Source: Caldifarciminota bacterium (lineage in GTDB: Bacteria > WOR-3 > Hydrothermia > UBA1063 > CAJXJZ01). Taken from it: DNA of 20,722 nt. Below the pieces are notes generated by a model. It saw nothing but the letters and a program-made list of their open reading frames with translations, ran no database searches and had not been told where the DNA came from. Positions 8,028 through 15,362 of the stretch are shown here, in pieces (positions within the stretch are counted from its first letter, which is position 1; each line of letters starts with the position of its first letter). The position numbers were made by a program, and so were the translations under genes. The stretch is from NCBI GenBank assembly GCA_027073945.1, contig JALTEL010000367.1, forward strand, positions 1 through 20,722, given 5' to 3'.

Positions 8028-9411
8028 TATTCCCTATTTTCTCCGCTATGTAAAGTCCGGATAAGGCTGCCTGTACAAGTCCCCTTGTTATACCTGCCCC
8101 ATCTCCTGCAGCATACAATCCTTTTATTCTGGTTTCCATATTCTCATTCAATAAAACTCTATTGGAATAGAACTTAACCTCAACCCCATAAAGCAATGTG
8201 TATGGACTGCCCACACCGGGAAGCAATTTGTCAAGCTCGAAAAGCATCTCTGTAATATCTTTGATGTATCTGTACGGAAGGGCAAAGCTCAAATCTCCCG
8301 GAACAGCCGATAACAATGAAGGCTTCACTGGATTACGCTTTAGTCTGTCGTTCGTAGTTCTACGACCTTTTTGCAGGTCTCCAAATCTCTGTACCAGCAC
8401 ATTACCCGAAAGCAAATTCGCAAGCTTTGCTATTGACACACCATAAGCATTCGGATCATCAAATGGCTCTGTAAATTTGGTAGAAACGAGAAGCGCAAAA
8501 TTTGTGTTCTCCGTTGTTTTCATAGAATAACTGTGTCCGTTCACAGATACTATATCATTAACATACTCAATGACAACAACTCCTCCGGGGTTTACACAGA
8601 ATGTTCTGACCCTATCATCAAATTCCCTTGTATAATAAACAATCTTCGGCTCATAGAACAGTGAGGTCAAAGGTTCTGTTATTGCACTTTGAACTTCAAC
8701 CCGAACACCTAAATCAACATAAGGAGAAAAGGTTTTTATATCATATTTTTTCAATATATCCTTAAACCAACCTGAGCCAGCTCTCCCCGGAGCAGCAATT
8801 ACATACTTTGAATTATATGTTCCCCTGGCTGTGGAAATCCCTTTAATTTCATTGTGCTCTACAATAAAATCATTCACATGCTCAAAGAAATGGAATTCAA
8901 CACCTTTCTGTCTCAGCAACTCATACATACTTTTTAGAATTTCAAGTCCAAGGTCGGTACCAAGATGTCTGACTTTTTGTGGCACTATTTCAAGATGAAA
9001 TTTATGTGCACTGTATTTCCAATCCTCAATCTCTTCAATATCTTCACCATACAATTTAGAAGGAGCACCAAGGTCTAAAAAAATGCTATCCACATCCTTC
9101 ATCAATCTCTCAAAATCCGATCTTTCTATGAACTTTGACATGTCGCCACCAACACTTGAGGAATAAGTCAGTTTTCCATCGGAATAAGCTCCGGCTCCGC
9201 CAAATCCGGACGTGACAAAACAAACCGGGCATTTAAGACACGGTTTTCTATTGTCAATAATGCACGGGCATTTTCTCTTTTCAATAGGAGGCCCTTTTTC
9301 AAAGATGGCAACTTTGTATCCCATTTCTGCCAACTTCAATGCGCCAAAAATCGCAGCAGGTCCTGAACCTATGAATATTACATCACTGTATTGGGTACTT
9401 TTAACTGCCAT
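8020..9411 (-). CDS. COG2509-type FAD-dependent oxidoreductase
   Basis: The 463-residue protein resembles the uncharacterised COG2509 FAD-dependent dehydrogenases. The N-terminal dinucleotide-binding motif GSGPAA is at residues 15-20, with a likely ribose-binding Glu38 at the end of the second strand. Cys48, Cys50, Cys58, Cys61 and Cys64 form a CxC-x7-CxxCxxC cluster just before SGFGGAGAYSDGKL, a family signature. The C-terminal FAD motif GLYAAGDGAGITRGLVQA is near 434-451. No signal peptide, so cytosolic. ATG 9411 is chosen because it sits a normal distance before the FAD motif; a TTG at 9429 is the only upstream alternative before a stop. Neither has a clear ribosome binding site. It is the first of seven overlapping genes ending with purF. 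The substrate is unknown. Confidence 0.85.
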   Translation of the reverse strand: MAVKSTQYSDVIFIGSGPAAIFGALKLAEMGYKVAIFEKGPPIEKRKCPCIIDNRKPCLKCPVCFVTSGFGGAGAYSDGKLTYSSSVGGDMSKFIERSDFERLMKDVDSIFLDLGAPSKLYGEDIEEIEDWKYSAHKFHLEIVPQKVRHLGTDLGLEILKSMYELLRQKGVEFHFFEHVNDFIVEHNEIKGISTARGTYNSKYVIAAPGRAGSGWFKDILKKYDIKTFSPYVDLGVRVEVQSAITEPLTSLFYEPKIVYYTREFDDRVRTFCVNPGGVVVIEYVNDIVSVNGHSYSMKTTENTNFALLVSTKFTEPFDDPNAYGVSIAKLANLLSGNVLVQRFGDLQKGRRTTNDRLKRNPVKPSLLSAVPGDLSFALPYRYIKDITEMLFELDKLLPGVGSPYTLLYGVEVKFYSNRVLLNENMETRIKGLYAAGDGAGITRGLVQAALSGLYIAEKIGNNG

Positions 9412-9476
9412 TACGTCAATACTGCACAATGCATAAAATCAGCAGAAGGACAGGGGCCGCTATCTTCCAATTCTCC

Positions 9477-9980
9477 TCAATCCCTCCTCCACACTATTCT
9501 CAAAAATTTCTGGCCATCTGAAAATTTAAAATCCAGCTCTCCTTTATGGGCTTTTTGGACAGCTTTACCCAATCTGGAAGCAAGGCCTTCAGTTGTTGTC
9601 TTTATTGTTATTTCACTGTTATTACTGTTAATCTCTATAATTCTCGCAAGAGGGTTGGAATTTTCTTCTTTCTCGGATTCGTGCTTTATAAGATTTATTA
9701 TTTCCGTTCTATGTGACTCGTCTCTGAGATAAAAACCCGTTAAATCAACAACTCCCAGCGGAAAATTATCTTTTATCTTTCTGCATGCAGGGCAATCTTT
9801 GAAGTTAACTTCACCTTTCTCCAGAATGCTCTTTTTCAATACATCATCCTTTTTCCATGTTTTGTTATGATAAACAAGTCCGCATGTAGAACATACAGTC
9901 GGGTCTTTATAAATACCTCTATCCATATACGGGTCATGGAGCTTCACATCAAGCCTTCTGTCCAATCTGTCTTTATTCAT
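9477..9980 (-). CDS. BCAM0308-like zinc-ribbon protein
   Basis: The 167-residue protein resembles the BCAM0308 family, small proteins with a treble-clef or zinc-ribbon start, distantly like the zinc region of archaeal and eukaryotic NMD3. Cys30/Cys33 (CSTC) and Cys63/Cys66 (CPAC) probably bind one zinc. The N-terminal DRRLDVKLHDPYMDRGIYKD and GLVYHNKTW are typical. The C-terminal half (about 105-165) looks like an alpha/beta domain with GLASRLGKAVQKAHKGELDFKF. Start ATG 9980 has a strong GGAAGGAGGG site about 10 nt upstream. It lies between the aminotransferase gene (53-nt gap) and the oxidoreductase gene (65-nt gap) on the same strand. Biological role is unknown; the family assignment is from memory of the pattern. 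Confidence 0.7.
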   Translation of the reverse strand: MNKDRLDRRLDVKLHDPYMDRGIYKDPTVCSTCGLVYHNKTWKKDDVLKKSILEKGEVNFKDCPACRKIKDNFPLGVVDLTGFYLRDESHRTEIINLIKHESEKEENSNPLARIIEINSNNSEITIKTTTEGLASRLGKAVQKAHKGELDFKFSDGQKFLRIVWRRD

Positions 9981-10033
9981 ACTTAAAAGTCCCTCCTTCC
10001 TTGTAGTAGTATATTTTAAAGCATTTATTGTAT

Positions 10034-11245
10034 CTACTCAAGTTCCTCTCTGATTAAATTGCCAAGACGCTCAATTCCTATTCTTATATTGTCTTCGTTA
10101 GCATTAGAGAAATTCAATCTCAACGTGTTAAAGCCTTCATTTCCACCGGGGAAAAAGTTATACCCCGGTACAAATGCAACTTTTCTATCCACTGCTTTTT
10201 TGAGCAAGTCCCCTGTATGTATGCCCTTCGGAAGTTCCACCCACAGGAACAGACCACCATTGGGCTTTGTCCAGCTTATATCATCTCTCTCTGGCATATA
10301 TTTTTCCAGAGACTCAAGCATAATGTTTCTCCTCTTCCTGTATACATCGCGTATCACCTTTACATGAGCTTTCAATATTCCCCTTTCGCACAAGTCATAA
10401 ACAAGATACTGATCAAGTGTTGAGGAATGCAGATCTGCTCCCTGTTTAAACTGCACTATTTTCTTGAGAATAAATTCAGGTGCGGTTATCCAGCCCAGTC
10501 TTGTCCCGGGAGCAAGAGTTTTGGAAAAGGTACTGAGATACATAACCCTTTCCTTTTTCATTACAACAAAAGGTGTTATATCTTCACCCTCAAATCTTAA
10601 TTCTCCGTATGGGTCATCTTCTAATATAATTGTATTATACCTCTCTGCAAGTTCAATAATCTTCTTCCTTCTCTCAAGCGATATACTGACACCCTTGGGA
10701 TTATGGAAATTGGGCAATGCATAAATAAACTTTACCTTATGGTTTTTCAAATGTGCTTCTATTTCATCGGGCATCATACCGTCATTATCCATACTAACTG
10801 TAAGATACTGCGGAGCAAACCCGTTCCATGCAGATAGGGCACCGAGATAAGTAGGTTTTGAAGTTATGATGTAGTCACCCTCATCTATAAAAGTTTTACC
10901 TATAAGGTCAAGCGCCTGCTGCGAGCCTGTAGTTATCAGTACATTGTCTAATTCAGCAGGTACACCGTATTTCCTCATATAATCGGCTATAAAATCCCGC
11001 AGCGGGACGTACCCTTCCGTGGTGCTGTACTGCAACATTTTTTCTCCGTACCTCGGAAGTAGATACCTTGCCGCCTCTTCAAATTCACGTACAGGAAAGA
11101 GTTCTGGCGCAGGCATACCACCTCCGAATGATATTATATCGGGCAGTTCGGTAAGTTTTAGCAACTCTCTTATTGCAGAGCTTTTTACCCTCTGAGACCT
11201 GTTTGATAGTACCTGTCCCCATATTTTATCCATTGATTCGATCAT
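10034..11245 (-). CDS. PLP-dependent aminotransferase, class I/II (LysN/2-aminoadipate-type)
   Basis: The 403-residue protein is a fold-type I PLP aminotransferase. Lys242 in STFSKTLAPGTRLGW forms the Schiff base; the P-N-F-H-N-P-K-G motif near 178-185 and Asp210/Tyr213 (LEDDPYGE) line the cofactor site; TTGSQQALDLIGK near 105-117 binds the phosphate. The N-terminal FGGGMPAPELFP and QYSTTEGYVPLR are typical of the subfamily that includes 2-aminoadipate and broad-range aromatic/branched-chain aminotransferases, without the MocR DNA-binding domain. The ATG at 11245 has TAGGAGG (11254-11260) 8 nt upstream, whose first three bases are the stop codon of the glycosyltransferase gene. Substrate cannot be told from sequence. 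Confidence 0.9.
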   Translation of the reverse strand: MIESMDKIWGQVLSNRSQRVKSSAIRELLKLTELPDIISFGGGMPAPELFPVREFEEAARYLLPRYGEKMLQYSTTEGYVPLRDFIADYMRKYGVPAELDNVLITTGSQQALDLIGKTFIDEGDYIITSKPTYLGALSAWNGFAPQYLTVSMDNDGMMPDEIEAHLKNHKVKFIYALPNFHNPKGVSISLERRKKIIELAERYNTIILEDDPYGELRFEGEDITPFVVMKKERVMYLSTFSKTLAPGTRLGWITAPEFILKKIVQFKQGADLHSSTLDQYLVYDLCERGILKAHVKVIRDVYRKRRNIMLESLEKYMPERDDISWTKPNGGLFLWVELPKGIHTGDLLKKAVDRKVAFVPGYNFFPGGNEGFNTLRLNFSNANEDNIRIGIERLGNLIREELE

Positions 11246-11253
11246 TGTTAATG

Positions 11254-11260
11254 CCTCCTA
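11254..11260 (-). promoter_or_regulatory. Ribosome binding site merged with the preceding stop codon
   Basis: Minus-strand TAGGAGG supplies both the TAG stop of the GT9 gene and the Shine-Dalgarno sequence of the aminotransferase gene, 8 nt before its ATG. It indicates that the two genes are co-transcribed. Confidence 0.7.
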
Positions 11261-12331
11261 TTTTTTTGTTTCTGAATACACCTCTTCATAAAGACTGTTG
11301 AAAGACCGAAAAACGATATCAGGTTTCAAATCCGTTAAACAGGCAAAGTCGAGACCAGCTTTACAAACAAGCGGTTTTGCCGAATAATAAAAACATGGAC
11401 TGCAGGGTAGTCCAAGCCTGACAACCCTGTGTGGAACCATCCATGGTTTGACCCATACGGGATTGGTGGGTCCAAAAATTGACACCGTAGGAATCTGCAA
11501 AGCAGCAGCAAGATGCATTAGACCGGAATCATTGGTGATAAATAGATGCATGTGTTTCATAATTGCAGCGGTTTCCCTTATGGAATTTGTCCTGACAGCT
11601 ATAACCCTGTCAGCATATGAAGAATGCTCCCGCACCTTATTCTTGAGGACATCTTCCTCAGGACCTCCGAAAACAAACACAAAGGCATTTTTAAATTGCT
11701 TAAGGATCATATTGGAGAGCTCGGAGAAATACGGCGCAGGCCATCTCCTTTTCTCATGATTTTTCAGAGAACTGGTTCCCGGATGTATGCCTACAAAAAA
11801 ACCATTTGCATATTTTGACATAAAGTCATCACCGAATGATTCTTCATCCTTGGTAATGAAATACAAAAGTGGATACAGAGGATATTCCTTAATGCCAAAG
11901 AACTTAAGCAGCGCAAGATTCTCCTCAACAACATGCAGGCTGGGGTTCTCGTCAATCATATCAGTTTTTAAAAAATTCAGATAAGAAAAGCTTGACCTTA
12001 TATAACGATGTCCCAGTCTGTGCTTACCGCCCAGCAAATATGCAAAAATATTGTAATGAACCCTGTTGGAGGGGAAAAAGTTCAATACAAAATCAAAGGA
12101 ACCTCTTTTCATAAAGAGCTGCCCGAGAGTTTTGAATTTTGACTGGGATAAAGCCGGAATATACTCTATTTTGTCTATGTACGGATTATGCCTTAAAATT
12201 TCCGTATTGTTCTTAAAAAATGTGAAATACGTAATACGTGCATGCTTCAATTTTTCCTTTATAACACGCACGGCAGGAGTCGAAAGAAGCGTATCCCCTA
12301 TTCCGTAAAGGGGAGTCACAGCAATATTCAT
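11258..12331 (-). CDS. Glycosyltransferase family 9 (ADP-heptose:LPS heptosyltransferase-like)
   Basis: The 357-residue protein has the GT-B fold pattern of GT9 heptosyltransferases that add heptose to the lipopolysaccharide core on the cytoplasmic face of the inner membrane. The N-terminal GIGDTLLSTPAVRVIKEKL (10-28), the central VGIHPGTSS with a KRRWP motif (about 180-197), and the donor-site FITNDSGLMHLAAALQIPTVSIFGPTNP (264-291, in two stretches) are all family hallmarks. A cysteine-containing tail (CSPC at 310-313, Cys323, Cys331) is common in these enzymes. The ATG at 12331 has no ribosome binding site; a -10 box lies only 9 nt upstream. Donor and acceptor sugars are not certain. It supports a Gram-negative envelope. 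Confidence 0.9.
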   Translation of the reverse strand: MNIAVTPLYGIGDTLLSTPAVRVIKEKLKHARITYFTFFKNNTEILRHNPYIDKIEYIPALSQSKFKTLGQLFMKRGSFDFVLNFFPSNRVHYNIFAYLLGGKHRLGHRYIRSSFSYLNFLKTDMIDENPSLHVVEENLALLKFFGIKEYPLYPLLYFITKDEESFGDDFMSKYANGFFVGIHPGTSSLKNHEKRRWPAPYFSELSNMILKQFKNAFVFVFGGPEEDVLKNKVREHSSYADRVIAVRTNSIRETAAIMKHMHLFITNDSGLMHLAAALQIPTVSIFGPTNPVWVKPWMVPHRVVRLGLPCSPCFYYSAKPLVCKAGLDFACLTDLKPDIVFRSFNSLYEEVYSETKK

Positions 12332-12340
12332 ATAGGTTCT

Positions 12341-12369
12341 ATTTTAACATAACGGGCATGAATAATCAA
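12341..12369 (-). promoter_or_regulatory. Candidate promoter giving a leaderless GT9 transcript
   Basis: On the minus strand TTGATT (12364-12369) and TAAAAT (12341-12346) have 17-nt spacing. The -10 box ends 9 nt before the ATG, so transcription would start at or within a few bases of the start codon. Absence of a Shine-Dalgarno sequence fits. Confidence 0.5.
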
Positions 12370-12456
12370 ACAATCGGTCTTTCTATCAGATTAATACAAT
12401 TTAACCATTTTAGTGAATAATATTTCCACAGATCGGCAAACAAAACCCGTTACAGA

Positions 12457-12485
12457 TTGAACAACTGCAAACTTTGGTTTATAAT
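12457..12485 (+). promoter_or_regulatory. Promoter of the transaldolase-htrA-MCE-radA operon
   Basis: TTGAAC (12457-12462) and a perfect TATAAT (12480-12485) are separated by 17 nt. A start near 12492 leaves a short leader with AAGGAGG at 12501-12507, 10 nt before the ATG. It forms a divergent pair with the GT9 promoter. Confidence 0.65.
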
Positions 12486-12517
12486 TATAACACAATAAAT
12501 AAGGAGGAAGTATTATT

Positions 12518-13162
12518 ATGAAAATATTTATTGATACTGCGAATCTCGAGGATATAAGAGAAATTGCTTCATGGGGCATTCTGGAAGGCGCTACAACCAA
12601 CCCAACTTTACTCTCAAGGGAAAAGGGCGAGCCTGTCGAAATATTAAAAGAGATATGTGAGCTTGTTAAAGGGCCCGTTTCTGCCGAGGTTGTGGCTCTG
12701 TCCTGGGAAAATATGGTGAAAGAAGCCAGAGAACTGGCAAAAATCCATGAAAATATAGTAATTAAGATACCCTTTACAATTGACGGGATTCGAGCAGTAA
12801 GGGCACTGTCTGGCGAAGGTGTAAGAACCAATGTGACCCTTGTATTTTCTCCAATTCAGGCACTTATGGCAGCAAAAGCTGGTGCGAGTTTTGTTTCTCC
12901 TTTTGTGGGAAGACTCGATGATATTGCCTCCTACGGTATGAATGTGGTTGAAGATATTTTAACAATATTTGAAAATTATGAAATTGAAACCGAGGTAATA
13001 GTGGCATCTGTCAGACACACAATGCATGTGTTAGAGGCGGCCTTAATGGGTGCCCATATAGCAACGATCCCACCCAAAGTTATAAGACAAATGGTAAAAC
13101 ACCCTTTGACAGACATAGGGATTGACAGATTTTTAAAAGACTGGCAAAAAACCAAAAGGTGA
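12518..13162 (+). CDS. Small transaldolase / fructose-6-phosphate aldolase-like protein (TalC family)
   Basis: The 214-residue length places it in the short transaldolase (TalC/MipB/Fsa) class. The Schiff-base Lys83 is in IVIKIPFT; other family motifs are [13 protein letters not shown] at 4-16, GATTNPTLL at 24-32, [13 protein letters not shown] at 103-115, and SPFVGRLDD near 127-135. It either transfers dihydroxyacetone units in the non-oxidative pentose phosphate pathway or cleaves fructose 6-phosphate; sequence alone does not decide, though most chromosomal copies in bacteria lacking other transaldolases act as transaldolase. It is cytosolic. Start ATG 12518 has AAGGAGG 10 nt upstream and its own promoter. 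The htrA gene follows after only 3 nt. Confidence 0.92.
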   Translation: MKIFIDTANLEDIREIASWGILEGATTNPTLLSREKGEPVEILKEICELVKGPVSAEVVALSWENMVKEARELAKIHENIVIKIPFTIDGIRAVRALSGEGVRTNVTLVFSPIQALMAAKAGASFVSPFVGRLDDIASYGMNVVEDILTIFENYEIETEVIVASVRHTMHVLEAALMGAHIATIPPKVIRQMVKHPLTDIGIDRFLKDWQKTKR

Positions 13163-13165
13163 GTA

Positions 13166-14581
13166 ATGTGGAAACATGCAAGATTATTTGTTTTACTTTC
13201 AATCATAACTCTGTCATGTAATTCAAACAACAAGAAAAACACCTCAAAATCGGTTTTTTTTGATACACTCAATGCTGCTGAAAAGAACGTAGATAATACA
13301 AGAAGAACCGCCATTGTCCTCGCAACAGAAAAAGTAAGCCCAGGTGTCGTATCCATAACATCGATAAGCAGCAGGGTTGTTGCGGCAAATCCCTTTTTTA
13401 ACGATCCTTTCTTTGATATGTGGCGAAACTTTTTTCCCCCGTCTTACAGAAAAGAACAGATACAATCGCTTGGCTCAGGGATAATTACCAATCCAGATGG
13501 TTATATAGTAACAAATGCGCATGTCATTGAAAACGGTGGTGATATCAATGTCGTACTTCCGGATGGACGAAAATTCAAGGGCAAAATAGTGGGCGTTGAC
13601 GCCCTGCATGATATCGCACTTCTTAAAATCAATGGCAAAAACTTGCCATATGCCCATTTTGGAAATTCAGACAAGCTTTATATAGGTGAATGGGCAATTG
13701 CAATCGGAAATCCCCTCGGCTTTCTGCTGGAGGATGTTCAACCTTCCGTTACCATAGGTGTGGTATCAGCCGTGCACAGAACAATAAAAGAAACATCCGG
13801 CGATAGCAGGATATACAGAGATATGATTCAAACGGACGCATCTATAAATCCCGGAAATTCCGGTGGTCCGCTTGTAGATGCATGTGGAGATGTAATCGGC
13901 ATTAACACATTTATATTCACCAAATCCGGTGGAAGCGAAGGACTTGGGTTTGCCATTCCGTCCAACACTGTCCTGAAAATAGCCGGAGAACTCAAAAAAT
14001 ATGGAAAAATAAGAGAAGCTTACATTGGATTTACCTGCCAGAATCTCAATTCAAGCCTCAGAAAGGCCTTTTCCTATAACGGCATAACAGGCGTTCTTAT
14101 CAACAATGTTTTTGATAAATCACTGCCTGTCAAAGAAGGCGACATACTCATAAAAGTCAACGGACGCAAGCTCTATAACGTTGGTGATTTTGAGGATATT
14201 ACCTATGCACTTGTTCCCGGAGAAAGGCTTAACCTGAAAGTTGTGAGGAAAAACAAGGAAATGCAGATTGACGTATACGCAAAAGCCCTTCATATAAACG
14301 AGCACAATCTTGATATAGGAGCAGTAATAGCCAATATTACCCCTCTCATAAAGGCAAGATACAATCTTGACAGGTCACACGGACTTTTCGTCACTGCTGT
14401 AAAGGCAGGAAGCTTTGCAGAAAGAATAGGCATTGAAAAAGGAGACATTATTTACAAAATAAACAAAAAAAATATCAAAAATGTCAGCCAATTTAATACA
14501 GTATGGAAAAACCTGCATGGCATGGTTACTGTTTTTATCGATAGAAAAGGCCAGAAATACTACGTAAGTTTCAACAAATAA
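13166..14581 (+). CDS. HtrA/DegP-like serine protease with two PDZ domains, probable lipoprotein
   Basis: The 471-residue protein is a Do-type periplasmic protease/chaperone for misfolded envelope proteins. The trypsin-fold triad is His119 (TNAHVIE), Asp149 (LHDIALLKI) and Ser232 (NPGNSGGPL). Two PDZ domains follow, about 285-375 and 385-470. The N-terminus has a basic start and hydrophobic stretch ending at IITLSC, with Cys18 as a candidate lipidation site; it satisfies the general lipobox rule but lacks the usual Leu at -3. A polar N/K/S linker follows. A Phe/Pro-rich loop near 75-93 (NPFFNDPFFDMWRNFFPPSY) matches the LA loop region. The gene starts 3 nt after the transaldolase stop; AGGTGA overlapping that stop is the likely ribosome binding site. 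Its stop overlaps the MCE gene (TAATG). Confidence 0.95.
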   Translation: MWKHARLFVLLSIITLSCNSNNKKNTSKSVFFDTLNAAEKNVDNTRRTAIVLATEKVSPGVVSITSISSRVVAANPFFNDPFFDMWRNFFPPSYRKEQIQSLGSGIITNPDGYIVTNAHVIENGGDINVVLPDGRKFKGKIVGVDALHDIALLKINGKNLPYAHFGNSDKLYIGEWAIAIGNPLGFLLEDVQPSVTIGVVSAVHRTIKETSGDSRIYRDMIQTDASINPGNSGGPLVDACGDVIGINTFIFTKSGGSEGLGFAIPSNTVLKIAGELKKYGKIREAYIGFTCQNLNSSLRKAFSYNGITGVLINNVFDKSLPVKEGDILIKVNGRKLYNVGDFEDITYALVPGERLNLKVVRKNKEMQIDVYAKALHINEHNLDIGAVIANITPLIKARYNLDRSHGLFVTAVKAGSFAERIGIEKGDIIYKINKKNIKNVSQFNTVWKNLHGMVTVFIDRKGQKYYVSFNK

Positions 14582-15360
14582 TGAGCAGAGAAACAAAAGT
14601 TGGATTTACAGTTACGATCTTAACCCTGATACTTGTAGTGGGTTATTTGTGGCTCACCGACTACAAAGTTATGAAAAAGACCCATCACTATCACATAAAT
14701 TTCAAACAGGTTGGCTGGATAAAAAAGGGAGACCCTGTTACTGTACTGGGCGTCCCACAGGGCAAGGTGGATGATATAAAATTATATCCCGACAGTGTGG
14801 TGGTTAAAATATCGATAAAAGAAATTCGGCTGACACAAGGTACAATTGCCTATATTGAGAACCAGGGACTTATTGGTCAGATGAGAATCGCCCTTAAATT
14901 GGGAAATGGTACGCCACTTGCTGAAAATTCAACCATAAAAGGCATAAAAAAGAAAGACCTCTCCGACATCATTTCATTTTTAGGCAATGCATCCGACACA
15001 ATAATGGCACTCATGCATAACGCCAAACTGGCCTCAAAGAGAATTGATTCTTTCCTCTCTTTTTCTGAAAATGAAATGAGCTTTCTCAGCAAACATATAA
15101 CAAAGAAAACTGACAGCCTGCAAAACCAAATGCTATCTGCCAAAAAGAGCCTGGATACAACACAAATATACCTGAGAAAGCTGCTTGCGGATTACGATAC
15201 CGTGGGAATGATGCTTAAATTGAGCAAAGGTTCGTTTATAAAATTTATACAGGAGGATAGCCTGTACAGGAAAATAGATTCACTCACAATAAATATAAAC
15301 AGTCTTGTTGAGGACATAAAAAAGCACCCGGTCCGCTATCTCCACTTCTCGTTATTTTAA
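14581..15360 (+). CDS. MCE-domain (MlaD-like) lipid-transport protein
   Basis: The 259-residue protein has one N-terminal membrane anchor (about 8-26, FTVTILTLILVVGYLWL) and one MCE domain (about 37-112), with YHINFKQVGWIKKGDPVTVLGVPQGKV as its start, a clear family signature. MCE proteins form periplasmic rings that move phospholipids between membranes. The C-terminal half (125-259) is polar and probably helical, as in proteins with an MCE-plus-helix needle. No MlaE permease or MlaF ATPase gene is next to it in this window. There is no obvious ribosome binding site; the TAATG overlap with htrA suggests coupled translation. Pairing with HtrA implies a role in envelope maintenance. Confidence 0.88.
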   Translation: MSRETKVGFTVTILTLILVVGYLWLTDYKVMKKTHHYHINFKQVGWIKKGDPVTVLGVPQGKVDDIKLYPDSVVVKISIKEIRLTQGTIAYIENQGLIGQMRIALKLGNGTPLAENSTIKGIKKKDLSDIISFLGNASDTIMALMHNAKLASKRIDSFLSFSENEMSFLSKHITKKTDSLQNQMLSAKKSLDTTQIYLRKLLADYDTVGMMLKLSKGSFIKFIQEDSLYRKIDSLTININSLVEDIKKHPVRYLHFSLF

Positions 15361-15362
15361 GT

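Noticed and set aside
9981..10033. Internal promoter before the zinc-ribbon gene
   Set aside because: A minus-strand TATACT is present but no -35 hexamer stands at suitable spacing, so I did not list it.
12391..12831. Minus-strand open frame overlapping the transaldolase start
   Set aside because: It runs antisense through a confident gene and its promoter; its protein has no recognisable motif.
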